Shown: piece by piece, positions 18,158-26,836 of the stretch
Numbering within the stretch: position 1 is the first letter of the stretch
Layout: every line of letters begins with the position of its first letter
Assembly (NCBI RefSeq): GCF_030407765.1
Contig: NZ_JASDCU010000003.1
Location: forward strand, 62,001-126,000
Origin: Microbacterium sp. APC 3901
GTDB taxonomy: Bacteria; Actinomycetota; Actinomycetes; Actinomycetales; Microbacteriaceae
Reading direction: 5' to 3'
DNA length: 64,000 bases
Notes under the pieces: generated by a model
What the model was told of the DNA's origin: nothing
Seen by the model: only the letters and a program-made list of their open reading frames with translations
The model's database searches: none
Position numbers and translations under genes: made by a program

Positions 18158-19450
18158 ATGACGGCACTGATCGACGCAACAGTGGAGCAGGTGGGCGCGC
18201 TGGGCGCGGTCGCTGAGATGCTCGTCGAGGTCGAGCGGACGATCGGTTCATTGCTGGCCGCGCGTGATGGCCTCCTCACACTCGGTGCGCGGATCGCTGT
18301 CGAAGCAGCAGAGCAGGCCGACGAACCGAGTGCGGATGGCGTCGATCTGGCGGTGCGGGCGGTGGCGGCGGAGTTCGGGGCGGCGCTGCGCGTCAGCGAC
18401 CGGACGGTGCAGCAGCGGATGCTCGACGCGGAACTCGTGGTGTCGCGGTTCCCCCGCGTGTGGCAGGCGCAGGGTGCCGGGCTGATCAGCGCCGCCCATG
18501 CCCGGGTGATTGTCGACGCCGCCATGCACCTCGACGATGCGGCCGACCGCGATGCGTACGCAGGGCAGATGGTCGATTTCGCGAAGACGGAGTCTCCGAA
18601 TCGAGTGGGCCGGATGGCACGACGAGTCGCAGACCGGTTCCAGCGGCGCAGCATCGACGAACGCCACAAGGACGCTCGCCGCGAGCGCGGCGTGTGGGTG
18701 AAGAACCGCGCAGACGGCATGGCGGAACTGAGCATCTTCGGCCCGGCTGCCCTCGTGCACGGCGCATTCGAGAGGGTCACGGCGATGGCGAAAGCCGCCT
18801 GTGCGGATTCGTCGAGCGGCCCCCGCGCCGCGTCGGCTCATGACTCCCGGACGCTCGGGCAAGCCCGCTGCGATGTCGCTCTCGACCTGCTCCTCTCCGG
18901 CGCGCCCACAGGACACGACACCGCCGACGGCATGCTCGCCTCGATCACCCCGACCGTGACTGTCACCGTCCCCGTGCTGTCGCTGATCGGTGCGAGCAGC
19001 GTCCCGGCCGAGCTGAACGGCTGCATCCCGATCGATATCCGCACCGCACAGCTGCTCGCAGGTATGGCGTCCGGGTGGGATCGGATCCTCACCCATCCGG
19101 TCACCGGCGCTCTGCTCGCCGTCGACCGCTACCGCCCCTCCGCCGCCCTGAAGCGGCACTTGAGAGCCCGAGACCAACGATGCCGGTTCCCGACCTGCGG
19201 GCACGCCGCCCGAGACGGCGATCTCGACCACACCCGCGACCACGCCCTCGGCGGGGCGACCACGGCCGACAACCTCGGCGTCCTGTGCCGCCGACACCAC
19301 ACGCTCAAACACCACACCCCCTGGCATGTCGAACACCTCGACGACGGCACCTTCGCCTGGACCAGCCCCACCGGCCAGGTCTACATCGACAAACCCCCCG
19401 CACAGAACACCACCACCGTCACCGAAGACCACGCCCCACCGCCGTTCTGA
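18158..19450 (+). CDS. DUF222 / HNH endonuclease-type protein
   Basis: The 430-residue protein has an Ala-rich helical N-terminal DUF222 region and a C-terminal HNH nuclease domain with RDQRCRFPTCG, DLDHTRDHALGG and NLGVLCRRHHTLKH, giving the HNH catalytic residues and paired cysteines for zinc. Proteins of this layout (like the 13E12 repeat family of mycobacteria) are multicopy in actinobacteria and behave like mobile or self-spreading genes, although no terminal repeats are visible here. The 240 bp upstream hold no gene. Confidence 0.88.
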   Translation: MTALIDATVEQVGALGAVAEMLVEVERTIGSLLAARDGLLTLGARIAVEAAEQADEPSADGVDLAVRAVAAEFGAALRVSDRTVQQRMLDAELVVSRFPRVWQAQGAGLISAAHARVIVDAAMHLDDAADRDAYAGQMVDFAKTESPNRVGRMARRVADRFQRRSIDERHKDARRERGVWVKNRADGMAELSIFGPAALVHGAFERVTAMAKAACADSSSGPRAASAHDSRTLGQARCDVALDLLLSGAPTGHDTADGMLASITPTVTVTVPVLSLIGASSVPAELNGCIPIDIRTAQLLAGMASGWDRILTHPVTGALLAVDRYRPSAALKRHLRARDQRCRFPTCGHAARDGDLDHTRDHALGGATTADNLGVLCRRHHTLKHHTPWHVEHLDDGTFAWTSPTGQVYIDKPPAQNTTTVTEDHAPPPF

Positions 19451-19458
19451 CCGTGAGC

Positions 19459-19486
19459 CGACGGGCGACGGGCGACGGGCGACGGG
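19459..19486. repeat. Four tandem copies of CGACGGG
   Basis: Four perfect head-to-tail copies of the heptamer CGACGGG follow the HNH gene stop and precede the RNB gene. It is a small slippage-prone repeat with no evident function. Confidence 0.9.
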
Positions 19487-19532
19487 TCTGGCATCGCGCA
19501 ATCCTCTGGGCGCGGCGTCATAGTGTGGGGTC

Positions 19533-20948
19533 ATGCCTCAGCGCCGATCGCACGTTGCCCCGTCAGCCGCGCAGACCGAACTCGCCGCGGCGCTCGCCGC
19601 GCTGAGAGAATCCCTCGACGCGCCCACGGACTTCCCTGCCTCGGTCGTCGCCGAAGCAGAGGCGTCGGAGGCTGCGGTTCCCGAACTCGACCTGCGCGAC
19701 ATCCCCTTCGCCACGCTCGATCCGCTCGAGTCGCGCGACCTCGACCAGGCGTTCCATCTCGAGCGTGACGGCTCCGGCTACAGAGTCCGCTATGCGATCG
19801 CCGACGTCCCCGGCTTCGTGACTCCCGGAGGGGAAGTAGACGCAGAGGCACGCCGTCGAGGTCAGACGCTGTATGCGGCGGATGGCAGGATCCCCCTGCA
19901 TCCGAAGGTGCTCAGCGAGGATCGGGCGTCGCTGCTGGCCGACGTGGACCGCCCCGCACTCGTCTGGACTTTCGCCCTCGATTCTGCGGGAGTCGTCGAA
20001 GAGTTCCGGCTCGAGCGGGCTCTCATCCGCTCGCGCGCCCAGCTCGACTACGCCAGCACGCAGGCGGCCCTCGATCACGGCGAGGGCGGCCCGGCCGCGC
20101 TGCTTCCGGAGATCGGTGCGCTGCGGATCGAGCAGGAGAAGATCCGCGGCGGCGCGAGCCTGAATCTCCCCGACGAGGAAGTGACCAGAGCCGCCGACGG
20201 CACATATGCGATCGAGCGTCGGCATCCGCTTCCCGTCGAGGAATGGAACGCGCAGCTGTCCCTCATGACCGGCATGGCAGCCGCGTCCCTGATGGTCGGC
20301 GCCGGCATCGGCATCCTGCGGACGATGCCGCAGCCCGACGAGAAGTCCTACGATGCCTTCCGTCACCAGACCGAGGCCCTGGGACGCCCGTGGACGACGG
20401 GCACCTACGGCGACTACCTTCGCGAGCTGGATCGCGAGGACCCGATGACCCTCCCGATTCTCGAGGCTGCGGCATCGCTGTTCCGCGGAGCCGGCTACGC
20501 GGCCTTCGACGGGTCGGTGCCGCCCGACGTCGAGCAGGCGGCCATCGCCGCGCCCTACGCGCATGCCACGGCACCGCTGCGCCGTCTCATCGATCGCTGG
20601 TCGCTCGCGATCTGCCTCGCGGTCTCCGAAGGTCGTGAGGTGCCGAGCTGGGTTCGCGAGTCCCTCTCGGATCTGCCCGCACTGATGCAAGAGTCCGGTC
20701 AGCGCGCGTCCCGGCTCGACTCCGCGACGATCAACTGCGTCGAGGCCGCGCTGATGACGCCCCTGGTCGGCTCTGCCGTCGATGCGACCGTGATCGAGAT
20801 CCGTGGTGAGCGGGCGACGGTCCAGATCGCTGATCCGGCCGTCACCGCTTCCGCCCCGATCCCCGCCGACACGGCGCCCGGAGCTGTCGTGAGGCTCCGG
20901 GTCGTGCGCGCCGACATCGCCCGAGGCGAGATCGAGTTCAGCGCCTGA
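19533..20948 (+). CDS. Short RNB-domain ribonuclease (RNase II/R family)
   Basis: The 471-residue protein contains an RNB exoribonuclease domain: DPLESRDLDQAFHL (metal-site aspartates), YRVRYAIADVPGFV, ADGRIPLHPKVLSEDRASLL and YAHATAPLRRLIDRW. It lacks the N-terminal cold-shock domains and has only a short C-terminal S1-like tail, so it is much shorter than RNase R. The four-Asp site reads D..D.DQ, with the last Asp of the E. coli RNase II set replaced by Gln. It probably degrades RNA 3' to 5'. TAGTGT lies six bases before the ATG. Confidence 0.87.
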   Translation: MPQRRSHVAPSAAQTELAAALAALRESLDAPTDFPASVVAEAEASEAAVPELDLRDIPFATLDPLESRDLDQAFHLERDGSGYRVRYAIADVPGFVTPGGEVDAEARRRGQTLYAADGRIPLHPKVLSEDRASLLADVDRPALVWTFALDSAGVVEEFRLERALIRSRAQLDYASTQAALDHGEGGPAALLPEIGALRIEQEKIRGGASLNLPDEEVTRAADGTYAIERRHPLPVEEWNAQLSLMTGMAAASLMVGAGIGILRTMPQPDEKSYDAFRHQTEALGRPWTTGTYGDYLRELDREDPMTLPILEAAASLFRGAGYAAFDGSVPPDVEQAAIAAPYAHATAPLRRLIDRWSLAICLAVSEGREVPSWVRESLSDLPALMQESGQRASRLDSATINCVEAALMTPLVGSAVDATVIEIRGERATVQIADPAVTASAPIPADTAPGAVVRLRVVRADIARGEIEFSA

Positions 20949-20966
20949 CGGCCTAGGCTTCGGGGC

Positions 20967-21875
20967 ATGCCGATATCGCCGTATCTGAGCGAGCTTCGCG
21001 AGCGCGTGGGTCATGACCTCCTCCTACTCCCCGCTGTGACGGCGATCATCCGGCGCGGTGATCGTTTTCTGCTGTGCCGGCAAGCACATTCGCCCCAGTG
21101 GGGCCTGCTTGGAGGGGGAATAGAGCCGCTCGAGAAACCGGAGGAGGCGGTCCTCCGGGAGGTGCGCGAGGAGATCGGGGTCGACGCCACCGTGCACGGG
21201 ATCGTGGGGGCGTACGGAGGCGAAGAACTGATGGTGAGCTACCCGAACGGGGATCGCGTCGGCTACACCACGATCGTCTACTCCTGCTCGATTCCGATCG
21301 ACGCGGAGTTCCTCTTCACCGATGGCGAGCTCATCGAGACAGCCTGGTTCACGATCCCGGAGATCGCGCAGCTTCCGCGCGATCGATGGGTTGATCCGAT
21401 CATCGACGATGCCAGCCGGCTCTCTGAGACTCGCCATGCGGAACAGACCAGCATCGTCGAGAAGGCCGTCTGCTACGTCATCGCCGAGAATCGACTGCTG
21501 GTCTTCACCCACGACGACACTGACATGCTCGCCACGGGGGTCCAGGTGCCCGCAGGCACCGTGCGCCAGGGCGAAGGTGCTGCCGACGCGGCCGAGCGAG
21601 AGCTGTTCGAGGAGACAGGTCTCCGTGGAACTGTGACACGCAGCCTCGGCACGGATCTGTATGATCTCTCCCCTGCCCGCGATGAGCTGGCACTCCGGCA
21701 CTTCTTCCAGTTGGAGATCACCGACCCCGACGTCACGGCCGTGTGGCAGGCCGGCGAAGCCGATCCGGCAACCGGCGGCTCCCCCATCTCATGGACGTGT
21801 CGATGGCTCCCGCTGAGCCAGGCACATGTGCTCGCCGCCGGGCTCGGCGCGCGGCTCGGCGCAGCGACGCGCTGA
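20967..21875 (+). CDS. Tandem Nudix hydrolase with two complete Nudix boxes
   Basis: The 302-residue protein carries two Nudix domains. The first box runs from G50 to V72 (G-x5-E-x7-REVREEIGV) and the second from G196 to L218 (G-x5-E-x7-RELFEETGL), so both have all metal-binding glutamates. Nudix enzymes hydrolyse nucleoside diphosphates linked to another moiety. Whether the two halves have different substrates is unknown; sequence between the halves differs widely. The ATG is seven bases behind TAGGCT, and the gene follows the RNB gene by 18 bp. Confidence 0.88.
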   Translation: MPISPYLSELRERVGHDLLLLPAVTAIIRRGDRFLLCRQAHSPQWGLLGGGIEPLEKPEEAVLREVREEIGVDATVHGIVGAYGGEELMVSYPNGDRVGYTTIVYSCSIPIDAEFLFTDGELIETAWFTIPEIAQLPRDRWVDPIIDDASRLSETRHAEQTSIVEKAVCYVIAENRLLVFTHDDTDMLATGVQVPAGTVRQGEGAADAAERELFEETGLRGTVTRSLGTDLYDLSPARDELALRHFFQLEITDPDVTAVWQAGEADPATGGSPISWTCRWLPLSQAHVLAAGLGARLGAATR

Positions 21876-21913
21876 TCCCCGGAGGCGCACAGCCCGAAGG
21901 TTACGCTGTCGAC

Positions 21914-22606
21914 GTGGACCATTTCGCCGTCGCTGAACGATTCGTCGCCGCCCACTACCCGCGGGCCGATGTCGCCATCGTTGCGGGAAGCACGGCGCGC
22001 GGCGACCGCACCTCGACGAGCGACATCGACCTGCTGCTCCTCGGAGATGACCTCTTCGATGTCGACGGACAGACCAGTGAAGCCTCGACGCGCGACTTCG
22101 ACGGAGAGATCTTCGAAGTCTTCGCCTACACGTCGAAGGGCTTCGACGAGTGGGCGACAAGAGGCATCGCGCAGCACCGCCCGGTGACGGTGCACATGCT
22201 CGTCGACGGCATCGCGATCCGAGACGATGACCGACTGGGACCGCTTCGCGAGCGTTGGCGGAGCGCGCTCGACGCAGGCCCCTCGCTGAGCGCGCAGGAG
22301 TCCGCGTTCCGCCGCTATGTCATCACGGATGTGCTCGACGATCTGAAGGACGCCACGGACCCGCTCGAACAGCGCGTGGAGGCTTCCATCCTGTTCGAGC
22401 GGATCGCAGAGCTCATGCTGCTCACCGAGGGGCAGTGGATCGGGGCCGGCAAATGGCTGCCCCGACGCCTTCGGGAGCTGAGCGTCGAAAGAGCCGACCG
22501 CTTGACCATCCCTCTGATCGAGAGCGACTACGCGACCTTCGCAACCCGCGTCTCGGCTGAACTCGAACGTGCCGGCGGCCGCGTGCAGGCCGGATTCGTT
22601 CGCTGA
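21914..22606 (+). CDS. Nucleotidyltransferase-domain protein
   Basis: The 230-residue protein begins with a Pol beta-like nucleotidyltransferase domain: GSTARGDRTSTSDIDL (residues 25-40) gives the GS and DxD catalytic motifs. The C-terminal ~120 residues are helical and may bind substrate, as in aminoglycoside adenylyltransferases or minimal nucleotidyltransferases with a HEPN-like partner region. The target is unknown. The start is a GTG six bases behind TACGCT; the open frame upstream overlaps the Nudix gene and is not used. Confidence 0.8.
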   Translation: MDHFAVAERFVAAHYPRADVAIVAGSTARGDRTSTSDIDLLLLGDDLFDVDGQTSEASTRDFDGEIFEVFAYTSKGFDEWATRGIAQHRPVTVHMLVDGIAIRDDDRLGPLRERWRSALDAGPSLSAQESAFRRYVITDVLDDLKDATDPLEQRVEASILFERIAELMLLTEGQWIGAGKWLPRRLRELSVERADRLTIPLIESDYATFATRVSAELERAGGRVQAGFVR

Positions 22607-22612
22607 GCGGAC

Positions 22613-23479
22613 TCAGACCGCGGGAACGACCTTCGTGGTCATCACCAGCAGCTGGGGATCCGTCAGATCGAGCGCAACCGAGATCGAGACGAACTCAGAA
22701 AGCGACTCCACGTGCGTTCCGCCGCAGAGGATCTCGGCGTGGCCATCCGGCAGCTCGCAGTGCCAGCTGCGGCGATCCACGATCGTCGGGCCCTCGGGCA
22801 CGACGCGGCTCATCGCACCGGAGGCGACCCACGTGTCCAGCTGGGCGTTGATCGCCGCCTGCCGATCCTCGAGCGTTCCCGCGAACGTCTCGGTGTCAAA
22901 TCCTGCTCGGCGCAGGCTCTTGCCCAGACGGTACTCGTCGACAGCGCCGTCTTCATGGATGCGGCTGGACTGATTCGCTCTGGCCTCGAAATTCGGGTTG
23001 CCCAGAGCATCCGCTCCCGGGTCCTTGCGCCACAGATCGGCGACGGCGATGTCCAGCGCCAACGACGCGAGGTGGCACGCTGTGTGCCCCCGGCTGAGCC
23101 CGGCCCGCCGAGGAGCGTCGACCGACAGCTCCACACGCGCCCCCTCGACCAGCGAGGACGGAGCCTCCCCCTCGAGCGGGTGACCGACGAGCCAAGTCCA
23201 CCCCTCAGCGCCACGCTTGACCGGGATGTCGGCTCCGACCGCGAACTCGCCCTCGTCGGAGATCGCCGCCATCACAGCCTCGGAGACGCGAACGACAGCC
23301 CCGTCGAGCGCGATCTCACCGCTGTCGCCCGGCTGATCCGGCCACGTGTGATCGACCGGGTGGAACGGCGTCGCGTCCACGACGACGACGGTGCCCCCCT
23401 CGCCAGACTCGATCCGACTGACGGTGCTCGAACCTGAGACGCCGCCGACGGGGAAGGACACGACAGTGGACGACGGCAT
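22613..23479 (-). CDS. Alanyl-tRNA editing (AlaX-type) hydrolase
   Basis: The 288-residue protein matches the free-standing editing domain of alanyl/threonyl-tRNA synthetases: HTACH (HxxxH) and CGGTHV give the zinc ligands, within the second additional domain. It should deacylate mischarged tRNA-Ala (Ser-tRNA-Ala). The ATG at 23479 is preferred over one 12 bp upstream because GAGGAG lies at proper spacing. Convergent with the nucleotidyltransferase gene (6 bp gap) and 31 bp downstream of ispG. Confidence 0.85.
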   Translation of the reverse strand: MPSSTVVSFPVGGVSGSSTVSRIESGEGGTVVVVDATPFHPVDHTWPDQPGDSGEIALDGAVVRVSEAVMAAISDEGEFAVGADIPVKRGAEGWTWLVGHPLEGEAPSSLVEGARVELSVDAPRRAGLSRGHTACHLASLALDIAVADLWRKDPGADALGNPNFEARANQSSRIHEDGAVDEYRLGKSLRRAGFDTETFAGTLEDRQAAINAQLDTWVASGAMSRVVPEGPTIVDRRSWHCELPDGHAEILCGGTHVESLSEFVSISVALDLTDPQLLVMTTKVVPAV

Positions 23480-23510
23480 GGAACTCCTCAAGACGGACCG
23501 ACGCGGTCGG

Positions 23511-24662
23511 TCAGGCTGTCACGACCTGCGCGGTGCCGAGCGGCGCCTCAGGCCCCATCTCGACCGCGATGCGGTTGGCCTCTTCGATCAGCGTCGCGAC
23601 GATGTCCGCTTCGGGCACGGTCTTGATGACCTCGCCCTTGACGAAGATCTGTCCCTTGCCGTTGCCCGAGGCGACTCCGAGATCCGCTTCGCGCGCCTCG
23701 CCCGGACCGTTCACGACGCAGCCCATGACGGCGACGCGCAGCGGCACCGTCATGTCCTTGAGTCCCTCGGTGACGTTCTCGGCGAGCGTGTAGACGTCGA
23801 CCTGAGCGCGTCCGCACGACGGGCAGGACACGATCTCGAGCTTGCGCTCGCGCAGGTTGAGCGACTGGAGGATCTGGTGCCCCACCTTGACCTCTTCGGC
23901 GGGAGGCGCGGAGAGCGACACGCGGATGGTGTCGCCGATGCCCTCACCGAGAAGGATGCCGAATGCCGTGGCGCTCTTGATGGTTCCCTGGAACGCGGGT
24001 CCGGCCTCGGTCACTCCGAGGTGCAGCGGCCAGTCGCCGCGTTCGGCGAGCTGGCGGTAGGCCTTCACCATGACGATCGGGTCGTTGTGCTTGACCGAGA
24101 TCTTGAAGTCGTGGAAGTCATGCTCCTCGAACAGCGAGGCCTCCCAGACAGCACTCTCGACGAGAGCCTCAGCGGTCGCCTTGCCGTACTTCGTCAGGAT
24201 GCGGCGGTCGAGCGAGCCGGCATTGACGCCGATGCGCAGCGAGACGCCTGCGGCCTTCGCAGCCTCGGCGATCTTTCCGACGTTTCCGTCGAACTCGCGG
24301 ATGTTGCCCGGGTTCACACGCACAGCGCCGCACCCCGCGTCGATGGCGGTGTAGATGTAGCGCGGCTGGAAATGGATGTCGGCGATCACGGGGATCTGGC
24401 TCTTCATCGCGATGATCTTCAGAGCGTCGGCGTCGTCCTGATGGGGGACGGCCACACGCACGATCTCGCATCCGGATGCGGTCAGCTCCGCGATCTGCTG
24501 GAGAGTCGCGTTGATGTCCGTCGTCTTCGTCGTCGTCATGGACTGGACGGTGACGGGGGCGTCGCCGCCGACGAGCACCTTGCCGACCTTGATCTGGCGA
24601 GACTTGCGGCGCGGGGCGAGGACTTCGGGGATCTTCGGCATCCCAAGATTCACTGCTGGCAC
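23511..24662 (-). CDS. ispG: 4-hydroxy-3-methylbut-2-en-1-yl diphosphate synthase
   Basis: IspG (GcpE) performs the penultimate step of the MEP isoprenoid pathway using a 4Fe-4S cluster. The 383-residue protein has [26 protein letters not shown] and the cluster cysteines in SCPSCGR and CVVNGPGEA. The GTG start lies seven bases behind TAGGCT. dxr of the same pathway lies about 7 kb to the right, with the site-2 protease gene between them; these three are adjacent in many actinobacteria. Confidence 0.97.
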   Translation of the reverse strand: MPAVNLGMPKIPEVLAPRRKSRQIKVGKVLVGGDAPVTVQSMTTTKTTDINATLQQIAELTASGCEIVRVAVPHQDDADALKIIAMKSQIPVIADIHFQPRYIYTAIDAGCGAVRVNPGNIREFDGNVGKIAEAAKAAGVSLRIGVNAGSLDRRILTKYGKATAEALVESAVWEASLFEEHDFHDFKISVKHNDPIVMVKAYRQLAERGDWPLHLGVTEAGPAFQGTIKSATAFGILLGEGIGDTIRVSLSAPPAEEVKVGHQILQSLNLRERKLEIVSCPSCGRAQVDVYTLAENVTEGLKDMTVPLRVAVMGCVVNGPGEAREADLGVASGNGKGQIFVKGEVIKTVPEADIVATLIEEANRIAVEMGPEAPLGTAQVVTA

Positions 24663-24755
24663 AACCCCCAGCCTACGCCGCCTGGATGCACGCAGGCTGG
24701 ATGCCGCACGGCACGGATGCGCGTCATACGGCCTGGGCGCCCGCGCGCGGTGTGA

Positions 24756-24761
24756 TAGTTT
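24756..24761 (+). promoter_or_regulatory. -10 element of the trp leader transcript
   Basis: TAGTTT lies seven bases before the leader peptide ATG (24769). By the spacing seen at many starts in this window, the transcript would begin at or next to that ATG, so the leader peptide would be read from a leaderless end. No convincing -35 box is seen. Confidence 0.55.
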
Positions 24762-24768
24762 TCAGCCC

Positions 24769-24804
24769 ATGCTCGCGAACTTCACCTGGTGGCCCGCCTC
24801 TTAG
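24769..24804 (+). CDS. trpL: trp operon leader peptide with tandem Trp codons
   Basis: An 11-codon frame, MLANFTWWPAS, has two adjacent Trp codons at 24787-24792 and ends at TAG 24802-24804. It precedes a set of mutually exclusive hairpins and the fused anthranilate synthase gene, which is the classic attenuation arrangement: a ribosome stalled at the Trp codons in low tryptophan masks the first hairpin strand and allows the antiterminator to form. Confidence 0.88.
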   Translation: MLANFTWWPAS

Positions 24805-24852
24805 GCGGTGTGTTCGCGTTCCCACGAATCCAGACCGCCTCCGGGGCGGTCT
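24794..24852 (+). promoter_or_regulatory. trp attenuator (competing hairpins)
   Basis: Strand 1 (24794-24799, CCGCCT) pairs with strand 2 (24803-24808, AGGCGG). Strand 2 (24804-24809, GGCGGT) can instead pair with strand 3 (24834-24839, ACCGCC) to form an antiterminator. Strand 3 (24832-24839, AGACCGCC) pairs with strand 4 (24845-24852, GGCGGTCT), followed by TTT, to form the terminator. Strand 1 lies directly after the tandem Trp codons. Confidence 0.87.
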
Positions 24853-24892
24853 TTTCGTTGAGCCGAGCCGGAGCCATGCACAGGAGACACCG

Positions 24893-26776
24893 ATGACCCT
24901 CTCACGTCTTGCCGAGCTCACCGCAGATCCCACGGCATCGTTCGTCCTGATCGCGCGCGACGGCGCGGAAACGGTCGAGCTGCTCACCGGCGAGGTCATC
25001 GACGTCGATCTGCTCGCCGACATCCCGCTCACGATCGACGGCGCCCCCCGCGAGATCTTCACGATGGTGCCCTACCGTCAGGTGCGCGAGCGCGGCTTCG
25101 TCGCCCAGGACGACGGCGCACCCCTGCGTTGCATCGTGGTCGACGAGCATCTGCATATCGCTACCCCCGAGCTGCTCTCGGCACTTCCCTCGGACGCCGT
25201 GCCGCTGCGCGACGGTGGCTTCGACATCCCGGACGAGGAGTACGCCACGATCGTCGAGACCGTGATCGCCGACGAGATCGGGCGGGGCGAAGGCGCGAAC
25301 TTCGTGATCCGCCGTGACTTCACCGCCGAGATCGACGTCGACGACCGCACTGCAGCCCTGACCTGGTTCCGTGCGCTGCTCACGCACGAGCGGGGTGCGT
25401 ACTGGACCTTCGCGGTGGTGACCCCCGGACACATCGCGGTCGGCGCGAGCCCTGAGGCGCACGTCGTCGCGCGCGGCGGCGTCGTCACCATGAACCCCAT
25501 CTCGGGCACGTTCCGCCACCCCGCGGGTGGAGCCACGAAGGAGACCCTGGTGGACTTCCTCTCCTCCACCAAGGAGACGGAAGAGCTCTTCATGGTGGTC
25601 GACGAGGAGCTCAAGATGATGAGCGCCGTCTGCTCCGACGGAGGACGCATCACAGGCCCGCATCTGAAGGAGATGTCGCGCCTCACCCACACCGAGTACA
25701 TGCTCCGTGGTCGCAGCGCGCTGGACCCGCGCGACATCCTCCGCGAGACGATGTTCGCGCCGACGGTGACCGGCTCGCCGATGCAGAACGCGTGCGCGGT
25801 GATCCGCCGTCATGAGAAGAAGCCGCGCGGCTACTACTCCGGCGTGGCAGCCCTCTTCACACCGAACGACGCCGGCGGACACGACCTCGATGCCCCGATT
25901 CTGATCCGCACCGTGTATCTGCAGAACGGTTCACTCAGCGTGCCGGTGGGCGCGACACTCGTGCGACACTCGGACCCGCACGGCGAGGTGTCGGAGACCC
26001 ACGGCAAGGCCGCCGGCGTGCTCGGAGCGATCGGCGCGATCGATCGCGACAGCGTCGCCGAGGCCCGCGATGATGCCGACGCCCCGGGAGAACGACAGCC
26101 CCTTGCCGACGACCCCACGGTCGCGGAGCTTCTCTCCTCGCGCAATGCTCGCCTGGCGGACTTCTGGCTGAACCCGCAGGGCGACGATCTGACCGGGCCC
26201 TTCGCCGGCCGGTCGGCGATCGTCGTCGACGCGGAAGACCGCTTCACCACCATGCTCGCCCACCAGCTGCGCCACCTCGGGCTCGACGTCACGATCCGAG
26301 CCTGGAGCGACGCCGATGATGCGGAGCTCGACGCGGCCGACCTCGTGGTCGCGGGCCCGGGGCCGGGCGATCCCCGCGACGTCGGGAGCGACCGCATCAC
26401 CAGGATGCGCGAGGTGGTGTCCCGACGTGTGGACGCCGGGTCGCCGCTGCTCGCGGTGTGCTTGAGCCATCAGATCCTCAGCGATCGTCTCGGCATCGCC
26501 CTGACGCCCCTCGCCTCACCGCACCAGGGGCTGCAGAAGTCGGTCCCCGTGTTCGGCGAGGACGCCTCGATCGGCTTCTACAACACCTTCACGGCCAGGG
26601 TGACACCCGGCACCACGTCGACGGGAGCTGTCGAAGTGTCGGCCGACCCTGAATCAGGCGACGTCTACGCGCTTCGCGGCGAGCGCTTCGCCTCGGTGCA
26701 GGGCCACCTGGAATCGATCCTGTCGCGCGACGGCATCCGCACTCTCGGGCGTCTGGTCTCGCACGCGCTCGCCTGA
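24893..26776 (+). CDS. Fused anthranilate synthase (TrpE-TrpG)
   Basis: This 627-residue protein joins a chorismate-binding TrpE-like domain (residues ~60-430, with NPISGTFRHP, DEELKMM and TVTGSPMQNA) to a class I glutamine amidotransferase domain (~445-627) with the nucleophile in LAVCLSHQ and the GHLESIL histidine. It makes anthranilate from chorismate and glutamine. The fused order and the motif variants resemble PhzE-type enzymes, but the Trp leader and attenuator ahead of it point to tryptophan synthesis. GGAG lies eight bases before the ATG. It converges on the site-2 protease gene. Confidence 0.92.
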   Translation: MTLSRLAELTADPTASFVLIARDGAETVELLTGEVIDVDLLADIPLTIDGAPREIFTMVPYRQVRERGFVAQDDGAPLRCIVVDEHLHIATPELLSALPSDAVPLRDGGFDIPDEEYATIVETVIADEIGRGEGANFVIRRDFTAEIDVDDRTAALTWFRALLTHERGAYWTFAVVTPGHIAVGASPEAHVVARGGVVTMNPISGTFRHPAGGATKETLVDFLSSTKETEELFMVVDEELKMMSAVCSDGGRITGPHLKEMSRLTHTEYMLRGRSALDPRDILRETMFAPTVTGSPMQNACAVIRRHEKKPRGYYSGVAALFTPNDAGGHDLDAPILIRTVYLQNGSLSVPVGATLVRHSDPHGEVSETHGKAAGVLGAIGAIDRDSVAEARDDADAPGERQPLADDPTVAELLSSRNARLADFWLNPQGDDLTGPFAGRSAIVVDAEDRFTTMLAHQLRHLGLDVTIRAWSDADDAELDAADLVVAGPGPGDPRDVGSDRITRMREVVSRRVDAGSPLLAVCLSHQILSDRLGIALTPLASPHQGLQKSVPVFGEDASIGFYNTFTARVTPGTTSTGAVEVSADPESGDVYALRGERFASVQGHLESILSRDGIRTLGRLVSHALA

Positions 26777-26836
26777 TCGGAGAGCGGATGCCGGGGCTAC
26801 CCGGCCCGCGAAGACAGTCGTGTCATCCAGGGCGAC

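Noticed and set aside
18158..19450. HNH gene as an intron or insertion sequence
   Set aside because: There are no terminal inverted repeats, target duplications or disrupted gene around it; the gene is an intact stand-alone DUF222/HNH protein.
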